Source: Ciona savignyi
Lineage: Eukaryota > Chordata > Ascidiacea > Phlebobranchia > Cionidae
Direction: 5' to 3'
Length of the DNA stretch: 64,000 nucleotides
NCBI GenBank assembly: GCA_000149265.1
Contig: CH003046.1
Location: forward strand, 1,503,992-1,567,991
Shown here: in pieces, positions 11,306-22,800 of the stretch
Layout: each line of letters begins with the position of its first letter
Numbering within the stretch: the stretch's first letter is position 1
Made by a program: the position numbers and the translations under genes
Notes under the pieces: model-generated
The model's input: the letters and a program-made list of their open reading frames with translations, nothing else
What the model was told of the DNA's origin: nothing
Databases searched by the model: none

Positions 11306-11415
11306 ATGTACGGTCGTGTGGCCGAATAGTTGGCGCGACCGATACATAAACCGACTCTTATAAAAAAAAGGTCCTGGTGACGAGCCCGTCATGGGTTCGA
11401 AACTTTGATAAAAAA
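11306..11415 (+). mobile_element. SINE-B copy (tRNA-like)
   Basis: The sequence contains the A-box-like GTGGCCGAATAGTTGGCGCG and, about 60 nt later, the B box GGGTTCGAAACTT, followed by a short A-rich end. It matches copies at 14193 (minus), 60724 and 60857. The promoter boxes suggest descent from a Leu- or Ser-type tRNA. Confidence 0.82.
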
Positions 11416-11769
11416 CGTTACTTTAACACTTAGAATTATATGGTTTTAACAAAGAACTTAAGTGATGTATCCAATACATACAATGGCTCCGGTAACTGGT
11501 CTTCTAAATCGCGTTAAAATGTTAACCGTGTTATAACGCCTCTATCGTTTTGTTCTACCTCGATAAGTATGCTTCAAACTATCAGTGTCATAGGACATTA
11601 GTCATTTTAGTTTTTTCTTTTTCCACTTTGGTCCATGCTTTCGGGCCACACCTTCTCCTTAAGCCGGCTCCCCCTCAGTACTGGTCGAGCTTTACCGCAC
11701 ACTTTTCTTCAGGGCTCTATATCGTTCGGTCCTAATTAAATTTTCTTCGCTAAACATTTTATTAGTGTT

Positions 11770-11880
11770 CTTTCGATTAGGTTTGGCGGGCACGTCCGCT
11801 ATAGTTATTAAATTATATAACTTTCTTTTAAATGACGTGTTTTAACAGCTGTTCGTTTAGCCGTCTTTTTGGGAGAATAT
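11770..11880 (+). repeat. dispersed repeat, copy 2 (unknown family)
   Basis: This is the partner of 4740-4835. Shared blocks are ACGTCCGCTATAGTTA, AAATGACGTGTTTTAAC and TGTTCGTTTAGCCGTC. The neighbouring 61-codon frame at 11550-11735 shows no recognisable protein feature. Confidence 0.5.
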
Positions 11881-12002
11881 GAAACTCGTTTTTCGTCATC
11901 GGAATGAACTAGAGGGGGCTCTGTCCTATAATTTAGGCTACCAACTTCATAACCAGTTTCTGTGCATGCAGCATTAAAAAAATAAATCTGTCACAACAGT
12001 CT

Positions 12003-12297
12003 AGGATAGGATAGGATGTTTATCTTTATCTCCGTGAATGGGAAAACCAAGGGGGTTATCACACGGGCAATCGTCAGATCACCTCGCGCTCATTTTCGGG
12101 TTACCGGAGCTATTGCACTGTGTTGTATATGAAAGACACGTTCCTTCATTTTGGTAGAACCCATTAATCCGCTTGGTTGAGGCAATGTCCGTAAAGTGCC
12201 TTGCCCAAGGACACAACCGACTAGCTAGCGACCAGTTTCGCACCTGCAACCTTTCGATTGAAAGGCGACGCACTTAACCGCTGGACCAACCGGACTA
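12003..12297 (-). mobile_element. SINE-A copy, near full length
   Basis: The tail GGATAGGATAGG is at the left. The head TGGTCCAGCGGTTAAGTGCG (inverted, about 12270-12290) and B-box region are intact. Nearly every position matches the 10978 copy, so insertion is relatively recent. Confidence 0.9.
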
Positions 12298-12299
12298 TT

Positions 12300-13090
12300 T
12301 CGATAACATTTTCTATTTAGATAAAAAAAATACTACGCTTTTGTGATTAACATAAGATGTTTTTGTTCGTGGTAACCTTCTAGTAGAATAGCCCGTAGAG
12401 CATAAAGCATCTATGTTGTATTGCCGATATTAACAGCTCCGCGGTTACAGTTGGTTAACGTGGAAGAATGTTATGGTACGCATTGAGCCTTGGGCGAGAA
12501 TCTAGTCGAGGCATAGCGTTCGAAGTCGTCTTACCAGAACATATAGTTTAGCACTATACTCCAGGGATTTTGAATTCTATTCTAAATCATTAGTATAACA
12601 TGAGTTGGTTTTAGTATACAAAACAATATTTATTGTTCATTATAGGAATATTATTGTCTGCAAGTATGTGTCTTAAATAATTCTCTATAGATATCAGTAT
12701 AGCAAGTTAATTGTCATCGAGTTTTAATCAGATTACCAGTAACGTCAGTGGTAACAACAACTGTTGCTGTCAGTGATATAAATAACACTCGCGTCAGTGA
12801 TCTGGGTAAGTCAGTTTACAGATGTTTCCAACAGCAGAGCTACGAAGTCAGAGAACAATATGGTGTTGTTGGTTTAAACCCAATTTATAAGTTTGCATTT
12901 TGGGAGGCTGTTAAATAATGCGCTTTCGAGAATTTTAATGACATTTCCAGTTTAAGGGTAGCAAATATTTAATTGGATGCCAATTTTAAGTAGCTTTTCG
13001 CGATCTGTATAACAATATAGGACAGTATATAGCACAATATAGGACCGTTGTGTTAACTACTATTCAATCTAAATTATAGTTTTACCGCAG
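12300..13090 (+). other. intergenic stretch before the TMEM47-like gene
   Basis: No gene is seen in this 0.8-kb AT-rich stretch. It ends at the acceptor ATAGTTTTACCGCAG (ending 13090), which sits 19 nt before the start codon and looks like a spliced-leader acceptor or the end of a 5' UTR intron. It must contain the promoter if no upstream exon exists. Confidence 0.5.
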
Positions 13091-13109
13091 CTTTGCGCAT
13101 CTACGGACC

Positions 13110-14905
13110 ATGGCAAAAGAGCTTATAATAGAAATATCATGGCTAAGGCCGCTAAAGCTCATTGGTTTGGCCAACTTATTATGTGGAATCATTGTGTTCA
13201 TTATATCAATGATTCTGGAAGACTGGGTAGTCAGCGATGAAAATGAAAACTTCCAATTTTACATGAGTTTATGGAAGAAATGCAAGAAAATCCAACCGCT
13301 AGCTGCCACTAGAGAAACAGCTGTGGAAGCCGACTGGGAATGTTTGGAAGCAACATCGCTTGGTTGTAAGTTTCTGCAAATATCAAGTCTGCAACTATTA
13401 AAGTGCCATACGCTATCGGTACCTAAGCATGCTAAATTCTGTGGGTTAAAGTAGATTTTGTAATTAAGACTTTTTCCGAAAAACATTCAAAATATGATAA
13501 ACTGGGTTTTAAACAAAGTAAATGAATTGTAAATTGCTTAAAAGTCAATGTTCAACTTTAATCAAGATGGCACACAGCGCATGCGCAGTGTAATAATGAT
13601 GTAATCTCCTTCAGAGAAAATCCGAAAATCTGATCTGCTTTGCACTGAAGGCTATATCTGTGTGAATACACAACCGGCCAGCTTCAAATATTTTAAATAT
13701 CAATTTTACTACTAATCCCACTTTCACTGTATTAATGGGAATCACAAATATCAGCAGATCAAGTAATTTAGAGCTTTAACTGTCAAATGTAATTCAGAGC
13801 TATAACAATGTTATTTTAGCGAGCAGGATTTTGCACCCTCATTAGCTATTTTTTTATTCGTTTCAAATTGAATGACCTATCTGAGTCCGTCGCGCAAACC
13901 GTAAAGCCGTATAACCGCTCAAGCAATAAAAAATCGTATCTTGTGTTTTATGTAAATGCTACTAATTTCACACAAATACAAGCAATGGTAGGAACAATTT
14001 TCAGACATAACCTTGGTGCATTCCAGTATACATGTCGATTGTCCAAGCACTGATTGTGATTCCGTTTGTTGCTTCTGTTGTCGCATTCGTCATCGGCATT
14101 GTTGCGTACTGCAAGCGAGAATGGAGATTCCTCTACAAGATCGCAGCTGTTATTCTCATCATTGCTGGTAGGATGTGTTGGATTTTTATAACCGTGTCGA
14201 GTTTCGAACCCACGATGGGATCGTCACTAGGCCCGTTTTTTTTATATAGTAGTCGTTATATGTATCGGTCGCGCTAATTATTTGGCCACATGACCGTACG
14301 GGATGTGTGGGATTTGTAGACATGTCCCGATGGTTAGCTCTACTGGTGAAACCATCCGAAAGAAGACGAGATAGTACCCATCCGCTAGCTGGTTGGTTGT
14401 GTCTAGGGCACTTAGCGGACATTGCTTGAACCCAGTGGATTACTGGGTTAAACAACATACTGCAATGGCTCCGGAAACAGGACTGTTGGCTAAGGTAATC
14501 TGGCGGTTAATCGTGTAACAATGTCCCCGGGGTATAAAATATTAGTATTTAGTTTATAACCACATAACAACTTTTGTATATTTGGGTCTTTTTATATGTT
14601 GGTAGAAATGGACAGGAAAATTCCTCGTAATCAATTTTAAAGACCAAAAGCTATTTTAAACATCAAGAGCTTCGTAAAACAATAAAATATCTACCTTTTT
14701 ACCAGCTATCGCCGTGCTTGTGGCTGTGATTCTCTTCCCCGTCATGTTCATCAACGACCTTCCCTTCTCCGCGTTCTTCTGGTTCGGCTGGGGCTACGGT
14801 GTGGCGTGGGCCGCCTTCTGCTTCATTCTCTGCGCCGCCGTCCTCTTCCTCATTAGCCAGGACAAGAAGGAGATCTACCACACCCAGAAAACCGTGTCAT
14901 TATAA
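13110..14905 (+). CDS. TMEM47: TMEM47-like four-pass membrane protein (PMP22/claudin superfamily)
   Basis: Three exons (13110-13365, 14027-14167, 14706-14905) join in frame, with phase 1 at both introns, to 198 residues. TMEM47 and its relatives (VAB-9, PERP) are tetraspan adherens-junction proteins linking cadherin-catenin complexes and actin. Four hydrophobic segments lie at about 17-37, 90-113, 122-146 and 162-181. The N-terminal LRPLKLIGL, the first-loop FYMSLWKKCKK with a later Cys (WECLEA), and FGWGYGVAWAA before the last helix match TMEM47 motifs (LTPLKLVGL, YYLSLWESCRK, NWGYGLAWG, recalled). Claudin itself fits less well because the GLW signature is altered. The ATG at 13110 follows an acceptor at 13090. 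Exon 3 strongly favours C/G-ending codons, unlike exons 1-2. AATAAA at 15140 is the likely poly(A) signal. Confidence 0.85.
14193..14302 (-). mobile_element. SINE-B copy in TMEM47-like intron 2
   Basis: This is an inverted copy: AGTTTCGAACCCACGATGGG (B-box side) on the left and GGCCACATGACCGTACG (A-box side) on the right. It starts about 25 bp after the exon 2 donor. Frames at 14032-14277 and 14186-14458 run through it and are not protein extensions. Confidence 0.82.
14385..14520 (+). mobile_element. SINE-A fragment in TMEM47-like intron 2
   Basis: SINE-A blocks in order are GCTAGCTGGTTGGTTGTGTC, GGGCACTTAGCGGACATTGC, CCCAGTGGATTACTGGGTT, CATACTGCAATGGCTCCGG, then TCTGGCGGTTAATCGTGTAA. The head and tail are absent. 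Confidence 0.75.
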
Positions 14906-15139
14906 GACCCCACAAACTTCGTTATAAATTCAGCATACTCGGGTCGAACTTGCAAGCGGTGGTTTAAGGAACAATTTAGACAAATACAAAGATCGCGTAT
15001 TCGCTGCTTATTTAAACGCATTTAGCTCTTTTTTTCGATCAGCTGATCGTAACATATTGTACATAGATTTAAAAGACTAACAATAACACAATGCCTGTTA
15101 CAGTTCCAAAAATTTGCATTAAAGATTTAAATGTCTTTG

Positions 15140-15145
15140 AATAAA
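15140..15145 (+). terminator. poly(A) signal AATAAA after the TMEM47-like gene
   Basis: A canonical AATAAA lies 235 bp past the stop codon, followed by T-rich sequence. It would give a 3' UTR of roughly 250 nt. Confidence 0.55.
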
Positions 15146-15159
15146 AATGCTTGTTTAAT

Positions 15160-16879
15160 TTAAGGTCAATTGAATATACGGTCTGAGACTTTCAATATTT
15201 TAATTAGTTTACAAACGTTTATTGCCTTCTTATTGTTTGTGTTAACAATGGCTTTTCGTAGCCGTGCTAGCTAGAGTAACGCGTTCAAAGAAATTATAAT
15301 CAATTTCCAGTCATTCATTTGTTTTACGCTATTACAAGCGACCTAATTTGGTGCGAATCTCGTAAACGAATAAAACGAGCGCTTTCATTGAAGACCCGGT
15401 TTGTATGTGTACATCGCGTGTTGATTTAATACGTTTGTTATCTCATAGAAGTCCTTTGTTACTCCCCGCATCGCAGCGCGGCTTCGCATCGTGGTTGCCA
15501 CGGGAACTGCCAATTTAAAATCCATCGCATCGCAATTGCCAAAGATTCGCCTGTTCTAACCGATTCAATATGCCGAAGTGCAGATAGACAACATAACAGC
15601 CGATATCAACGCTCCATAAAACGGTTCGACAATTTAAAAAAAAGCTTTGAAGAGTCAGTTACTCCCACCAGCTCGTTAAACCGTTACATGACCAAGTTTG
15701 CAATAACAGTTTTCCGTAGTGTGGCGAACCTACCGCACAGTGATTGAGTGTAAACGGTTACACTAAGGAGTTGAGTTTATTTAGAAAACAGCCTCTGTCA
15801 ATAGATATTCTGCTCTATAAACTATTAAAATAAATGATAAAACAGGATAGCGTTATTGTGTTTGCCGTAAACTTGTCCATAAACATTTTATTACTTTTAT
15901 TGTTCTGGTATTTTAGTAAGGTAAAGTTGGGATTCAGTTCAAACTGAGGCGGAAAAAACGATGGTGTAGTATTAATAGTAATTGAATTTTGTATAAGCCA
16001 ATCACATAAGTACTGGTTAAAAGTTAAGTCTGTTTTATTGTTGTCTTTATATGCGCCGCCCCTTTAACCGCACATCACAACATCTCAGCCATGTTGGGGT
16101 TTCCGACGTTTTAATTTTCTGAGCCACCTCCTCAAGTGACGACTGCTCAAACATATTCGGTTTGCCCGGCTTGCGACTCGCTGTTTGTTTATTACCAGTG
16201 ACGTGTAGTGGGGAGACATAAGGATTCGAAAGTGGCTGCCCAGCACTTTTATTTGCCGGTAAACGAGGCGAGGGTCACTCGTGTGATCCTGCTAACATGT
16301 TGCGACACGCACAACCCCGTGAACCATGGAATGCAAACTCGCGTGCTTCTGGCATCTCTCCCGATGGCGTTGTTTTCTTCTTCCCTTTGTCCACGAGTTC
16401 TCCGTTTCGTTTCTTTTTCGGCCAGCGCTACCCGGCTACTCGACGTTTACTCGCCCATTCATGAAGCCCTCACTCGACTCGAGTGCGCGTAAACCAAAAA
16501 AGAACATCTGTAATAAGCAAGGACCCTCTCGTCTTGCCGTTCCGCGCGAGAACTTAGCTTGTGGTTGACGAGCTCCTGATGGAAAAAGGGATTGCTATAG
16601 ACCCCAGGTGCAATTGGAAACAGCAGCCATTACCAGCTCCATGCAGGTGCAGAACTATATCCTTAAGACGAACTGAGAAGCAGACACAATGTAAAGAAAT
16701 GCGATAGACCGAGTTAGCGATTACAAAGTGGCCTACTAATTTTGTTAGCTATTAGGCGTTGGTAAATAATATTTTACAAGTACTGTAGTTTGGGCCAAAC
16801 CTATAATCATATCCGGTAGATTGAGCAGGAATTATAGGGGTTAGATAAGGTAGAGGAATTTGTTCTCGATTGGAAATAT
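15160..16879 (+). other. intergenic region upstream of rootletin
   Basis: The region between the TMEM47-like poly(A) signal and the rootletin start contains an X-box-like site at 15494-15507. It also contains a more GC-rich block at 16050-16560 with overlapping 80-94 codon frames that look fortuitous. No additional gene is supported. The rootletin promoter should lie here. Confidence 0.5.
15494..15507 (+). promoter_or_regulatory. X-box-like RFX site upstream of rootletin
   Basis: GTTGCC, a 2-bp spacer AC, and GGGAAC form an imperfect inverted repeat close to the RFX consensus GTNRCC N0-3 RGYAAC, with one mismatch. RFX factors drive ciliary genes, and the next gene downstream encodes the ciliary rootlet protein. 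It lies 1.4 kb before the start codon, farther than usual, so this is only a candidate. Confidence 0.3.
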
Positions 16880-19800
16880 ATGAGTCGACGGGCGTCAAGA
16901 AACGGAAGACGAAGCTTTGACAGATCTGCAGAAATTCCCCTTGAGCAAGTGATACAGGTAACTAACTAAATCCCGCCTATGTTGTCGGTTGCACAATCGT
17001 CTGTACTCTGTAAAATAAGATGTCTCTTTTAATCCGATTATGGTGGATTATAAGCACTCCAAGCCGTATGCTGCATTCCGTATGTCATACCATGGCCGCA
17101 TGTGACAATGTAGCCAACATTTTGTGTAAAATAAGTTTCTTTTTATCTGAGACCCCACGCTGAGTTCCCAGGATCTACCGATGCAACACGGGGCGGACTT
17201 GAATAGCACTTATACCGTATGAGTAGACGCCTCTTCTAACGCCAGGTTCGTTTATACTGCGAATCCGAATCCAATACACATATTCCAAACAGTTCCTGTG
17301 TCTACCGGTCTATCTCGGTCAAACACACCGGGGCATGTATCATGCACAGCTTTCATGTACAGAGTATTATTACGTCATGTTGTAAACAGTAGGGTACACC
17401 GCCCATTAAGTTTCCAGACTTTATTTCCAACACATCCGACCGTTTTGTCTTTTGTAGTCGAAACAAAACGAGGTGATATCAAATTACCTTGGCCCACCAA
17501 AAATAGTTTGTTATTACATGTTATAAACTGGAAAGTGTGCACTAATTGCAATGTTTAATTAATAAAGTAAGATTTTTGATGTTAATGTTACTAAAGTAGG
17601 TTTTTGACCGTTGTGAACTTGCGCTGTCCCAGAACCTAGTTAGGGTGAACACTAAACAAAAGAGAGCGCGAGAGAAAGCAGTACCAAACCACTAAGTCGC
17701 CTATGAGTGAAATCGATTTAGTTTAAAAAATTCAAATCGTACAACCGTTGATGGTCGTCGCCCGTTGCTCCAAAGTAAACAATTGAGCAGGTATTTTCTT
17801 GCCCGGACGCCGTGCGACCCATAGCTTTACGTTTGCCTGACAACGATGCCATGTTAATAGAATCAATGCGCTTTAGTCATATATTGTGCAAAGCTATCAA
17901 AACGACATTAATATATAACCGCATCAACAATAAACGTGTAGCCTATAGCAACGAATGCCGAAGCACTTAACAGAAATACCGAAGCGTTACACAACCAATG
18001 TATACTCTGCATTTGGATTTGATACTAAACATCAAGTTTAAATATTCAATAGTACTTACTGGCTGTTCGCCATTGAACATAACTGATTAGGTTATGTTTA
18101 TGTAACCGCGCGAACATAATGTCATCTTTATAGAATAGCTTGGAAGTTATATTTGAAATTTTGAAATTCAATTGAACTAACAACCGAATATTATTATATA
18201 TCACGCTTGATTTGGTTCGAATTATCAGATCGCTTTATGTAATAGTATAATAGACCACATAATAAATAAGAGATTATACAGCCGGCCAATCATGTCGCTT
18301 CTATAAATTTAGGCGGGAAGTTAAATATTAACTTCGGTAAGAAATCAGCGTGTTTTAACGAGTTAAACAACTTCGGGACATCTAATGATAAGAAAAGCCG
18401 GTTTGTATAGCCTTTCGCCTACATCTTTCAGCAGAAATTCTTCGCTCATCGCAATATTACCAATTTCATTTGCAAGTTGATTGGATAGATGTGGATGTGT
18501 TATTTTCGACCTGTTTGTTTAGGGAATCCATATTGAAAGTTTTTTACATGATTATCGTCGGATAACTTATCCCACTTACCACAGCTTTTGCATTATTTAA
18601 AAAAAAACAAGAACAAAAATGATAAAAAATTTTTTCTACCCCTTAAAAAACAATGTGGAAGAGCGAGAGGCAGGTTTCGATTTCACTCCCTTTTGGTCTA
18701 CGTTCCGAAGAATTTCCAGTATACGTAACCGGTAGACATTCCTTCCCTCTGTATGCGGTATTGTTTCTTAAGAACACAAGATTGAGTTTAAAATATTAAC
18801 TGGCGACGACAAACCACCGTGTTTAATAGGAGGAGTTATTACGGAACATCAACACTTTGCGGGGTCGGCCTGTATAAGAATCCGCTATTACCGCATGGAC
18901 CAGCACATATTTATAACTTAAAATAGCTTACTTTAACTTGCACAAACTTTTTCCAGTTTCGCAATCTGTTGTTTACCGTGATCAGTTTTCCGTTGGTGAC
19001 CCATGTTGGTTTTAATACGTCCTTCGATAAATTACAATTGTTAACGGCTTATGGTAGACATCTATGAGTACGAAGTTGTTTGCTCAGCACACAAAACACA
19101 AACCGCCACAATGTGTAGCATGTTTAACACCCGGTGGCAGAAAAGAGCATTAAACGGATCATGTTTAAGAATCACTTTTTAATCGCGGGTTTGAAAAAAA
19201 ATCACGTTTTAATGCTTATGTTGATTGATAACATAAACATGTTTCTACAATTGTTAATAACAGTTAATTAACACTGTACACACGTTTTCGTATAATATAC
19301 CCCATAAACCCAGTAATATTTTTTCCGAGTTAAATCTGTCCAGTAATATTTTTTCGTAATATTTAAAACCCAGTAATATTCTTTCCGAGTTAAAAAGTTT
19401 ATTTAAAGTGTCAGTTCACTCGGGTAATATTTCCTACCTCCAGAACGTTGAGGATACTGTGCTAGGCGGCGATAGAGAGTCAGTTCGGTCGGTGGGGGCG
19501 AGAGTGCGGGAAATTATCACCGAGAATCTTCGAGAACCGGATCGAAGCGGATTGAACCAACCGGATCCAGTCATGTCCCGTAATTTACAGGTACGGTTAA
19601 GATATTTTTGTTTTTCGGTTTTAAACCACCGATGGGTTCTTTACTAAAGCCGTTTTATATAGAGTAAGGCATATCAGTTGATATAACCATTTGGCCACAC
19701 ATTCCGAATCATAATGTTACACCAAGAGCAGCCAATCAACTAGTCAATAGATTAGGCTAGTACGGATAACTATATTTTTATGGTAATTTTCAAGATATGT

Positions 19801-22800
19801 GTTTGAAACATCAACAAGAAATATCCATTATTTTCAGGAAGAGATTCGCATGCTCCAGGGCGAGCTGAATAGAGTAGAAGATTTATTGTCTCAAGCCAGA
19901 GCGGATCGAGATGAAGTTGCAATTAAGTACAACGCAGTTAGCGAGAGGGTAAATATTTATTTATTCATTCATTTAACTATTTTTATTTTCAAATGCAGGA
20001 TAATAAATATGCCCCCTGCAGCATAACTTAAGCGCCAGTGATTCTGTAATAAATGTAATTATATATGCAGATATTTGCTTTTATTAAACAACACAGCCTT
20101 TTATAATAATTAATTAATAACGATAGCAAAAGTTTATTGAAAGAACAGTTTCCATGTAGCACATATTAATCTGTGGATTCTGGGCCAAACTGTAGGCAAT
20201 AAGATATTGCTATTTTCATTTTCAAAGTTTATTTTAAAATTTGCCGCGATTTCAAGAAACTGTTTGTAAACGCGATTTCAAAACTTTATTCGTAAAGTAT
20301 ATGTCGTCGGTCGACTGCTGCAGGTTTAAGTACGAGGCTCATTAATTGTTTGATTTAAACAACAAAAGTATTGTTTAACCTGCTCTTTATCACCACCATA
20401 CGGAAATACTGGTTTATCGACCTTGTCCACTAGGTTGCGCTGACACAGTACCAAGTCATATACAGTCGCTCGTGGTTAAATTAAAATCTCAAAGTAAATG
20501 ACTAAGAAAAGATTTCATTGAGTCAGGTTAGAAATATGTTCGGAAATTACTTGAGATTTACTTTGACTGAGTTAATTTGCCATCTTACTTACCGTTAACA
20601 TATTTGGACCATGGCACTTCAGTTTTAGTATATACTCATGCCTAACTTTGTGGGTGGTACTACGTAGGGATACATTATTTGCTTGGTCGGCAGATTACCA
20701 CGTTGCCATAATCGGCTTACCGTAGGTATTGCAGTGTTTTATAAATATTTATTAAAGATTAAACTTCTGGGTGCAATCAAGGTCCGATAAGCGATTTTCA
20801 CACTGAGACATCGTAGTGGCTGGTTGCGATCTTACTACCGCTCGACTGACGTTGACAGCTTCGATGAACCACCGTACAAGCTAAACCGAGTGTTAAACCA
20901 GCTAAACGCTGTTTTACGAATTGTTATCTAGTGCGTCCGTCGTCGCCTTTCAATCGAAAGGTTGCAAATGCGAAACTGGTCGCTAGCTAGTCGGTTGTGT
21001 CCTTGAGCAAGGCACTTTACGGACATTGCCTGAACCCAGCGGATTAATGGGTTCTACCAAATTAAAGGAACGTGTCTATTATACGCAACACACTGCAATA
21101 GTTCCGGTAACCCGACGGTGGGCGCGAGGTGACGATTGTCCATGTGTTAACCCCCTTGGTTTTCCCAGGGGATAAACATGAATATCCTATCCTATCCTGA
21201 TATTTAACGTGAATGAATTTTGCTCTACAAAATCGATTATTAAGGTTTATTGAATACTAAATAAAAGGGTTTGTTAAATTTTTCGATTTATTGAACGGTT
21301 TGTTCGGGATTTGAGAACAGACAATTGACAAGGATATCATTACCACGGTTCTTCGTTGATTTATTTTTCGCTTAAATCTAACATGCCGTGCGGTAAATGC
21401 ATTAAATAAGCGACCGGTTTATTATTAAGGTGCAATTTCATCTTACATTGATGTTGCGCAATGACCAGCTAGTAAAGTCTGGTTTGAAATCCTAAAACCA
21501 AACAATGCTCGGTTGAAACGAAACTTTCGTAATATAAAACGCCAGAAATTAAAGAGGACTTGTTTCCACGAAAGGAGTTGTAAAGATACAATCGTATCAA
21601 GTTTGAGATAGAATCCTAAATTTAAATCAGTGTCGTTCATACGATGTTATGTTGACATCATAGAACATATCTGACACAAGTATAGTTCCTCCCCATGATC
21701 GTAATATCAAACGCCGCCGTGATGAAATTAACAACAACACACGATACAATAATTCCGCTGCTCTTGAAATGTCCTTGTGGTAGAACCGGTTCCATTCCTA
21801 TATTGAAGTGGGATCCATGGAGTGCCGAGCACCAGCCAATCAGAGTCGAGTATTTGGAGATCTTCCGCGTCCCTTCTGGTGTCCAGTTACACACCGTGTA
21901 TGGCGTTTCTAGAATGTCGCAAACATAGATTGCATTTTTTTCCTAATTACCTTTCCATTGCCGCCCGTCCCCGGCGTCTGCCTCCATTCTATCGTATTGT
22001 TTCATATGTATTCTTTCTTTGGTGCTTTCGATTCAAACCTGCAGTAGCACGCGCAGTTTTATTAGGACTAGCCGAAGCGTAGCGTTTTTCATAATCAATC
22101 AAATCGCACGAAAAGCGTGTCATTTTATATATCTTATTAATAATCCAGCTAATTAGGAATAAAGTTAATAATTGGCAAAATCAGAAAACAAAGTTCACGA
22201 CAGTTAAACAAACCTGTAGTTAGAACGCTAATGTGTAAAGTTCAACACGATTAGGCAAATTACTCGCTAATCACCACTCATATTGATTGGCGTAACTTGA
22301 TGAACACGCGTCGTGTTAAAATAGTTGGAATATTACGAACAAAGGCTGTACGTTCCGAATTGAAATGTAGAACAGCAATCCAGATCACGAATCCAACAAT
22401 CATTTATCATAATTAATTTTAATGGGAGGTAGTCAGAGTAAAAGTTTATTTGAGGTTAAGCCTTCAAACTTAGCTTTAGAAAAGTGTACAGGCATTTTAT
22501 TTAAATACCAACGTTGCGTATGACGATGAAAATTTACGAATTGATCAGTCATGTACTATGTTAAAAGATAGCATTATGGTTAAAATTATGTGACTTCAAT
22601 AGAAAAAATAGCTTCTTTATAAAGTTTTTATTGGTAATTTGTTGTGCATTGTATAATATCAAACTCCAGGTTAACGGAATCTATAACGAGGACTCGAAAC
22701 AAACTATTGGGTTAACCTTATAATTTTGGATCAATTTGAGATTATATATTTCGGTTATAAGGCGTACTCGCCTAATAGAAAGTAATGTGCACATTATTTC

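Noticed and set aside
13259..13486. 75-codon minus-strand frame
   Set aside because: Antisense to TMEM47-like exon 1, which has family motifs.
13868..14053. 61-codon plus frame in TMEM47-like intron 1 as an extra exon
   Set aside because: It breaks the phase of the exon 1 to exon 2 junction and adds no family sequence.
16208..16568. Overlapping 80-94 codon frames in a GC-richer block
   Set aside because: Two frames overlap with mixed composition, no domain and no splice partner. They probably reflect local GC content.
19408..19443. Rootletin starting at a GTG here
   Set aside because: The strong acceptor TTTCCTACCTCCAG ends at 19443, and exon 1 at 16880 ends in LEQVIQ, restoring the conserved N-terminus. 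GTG initiation is unnecessary.
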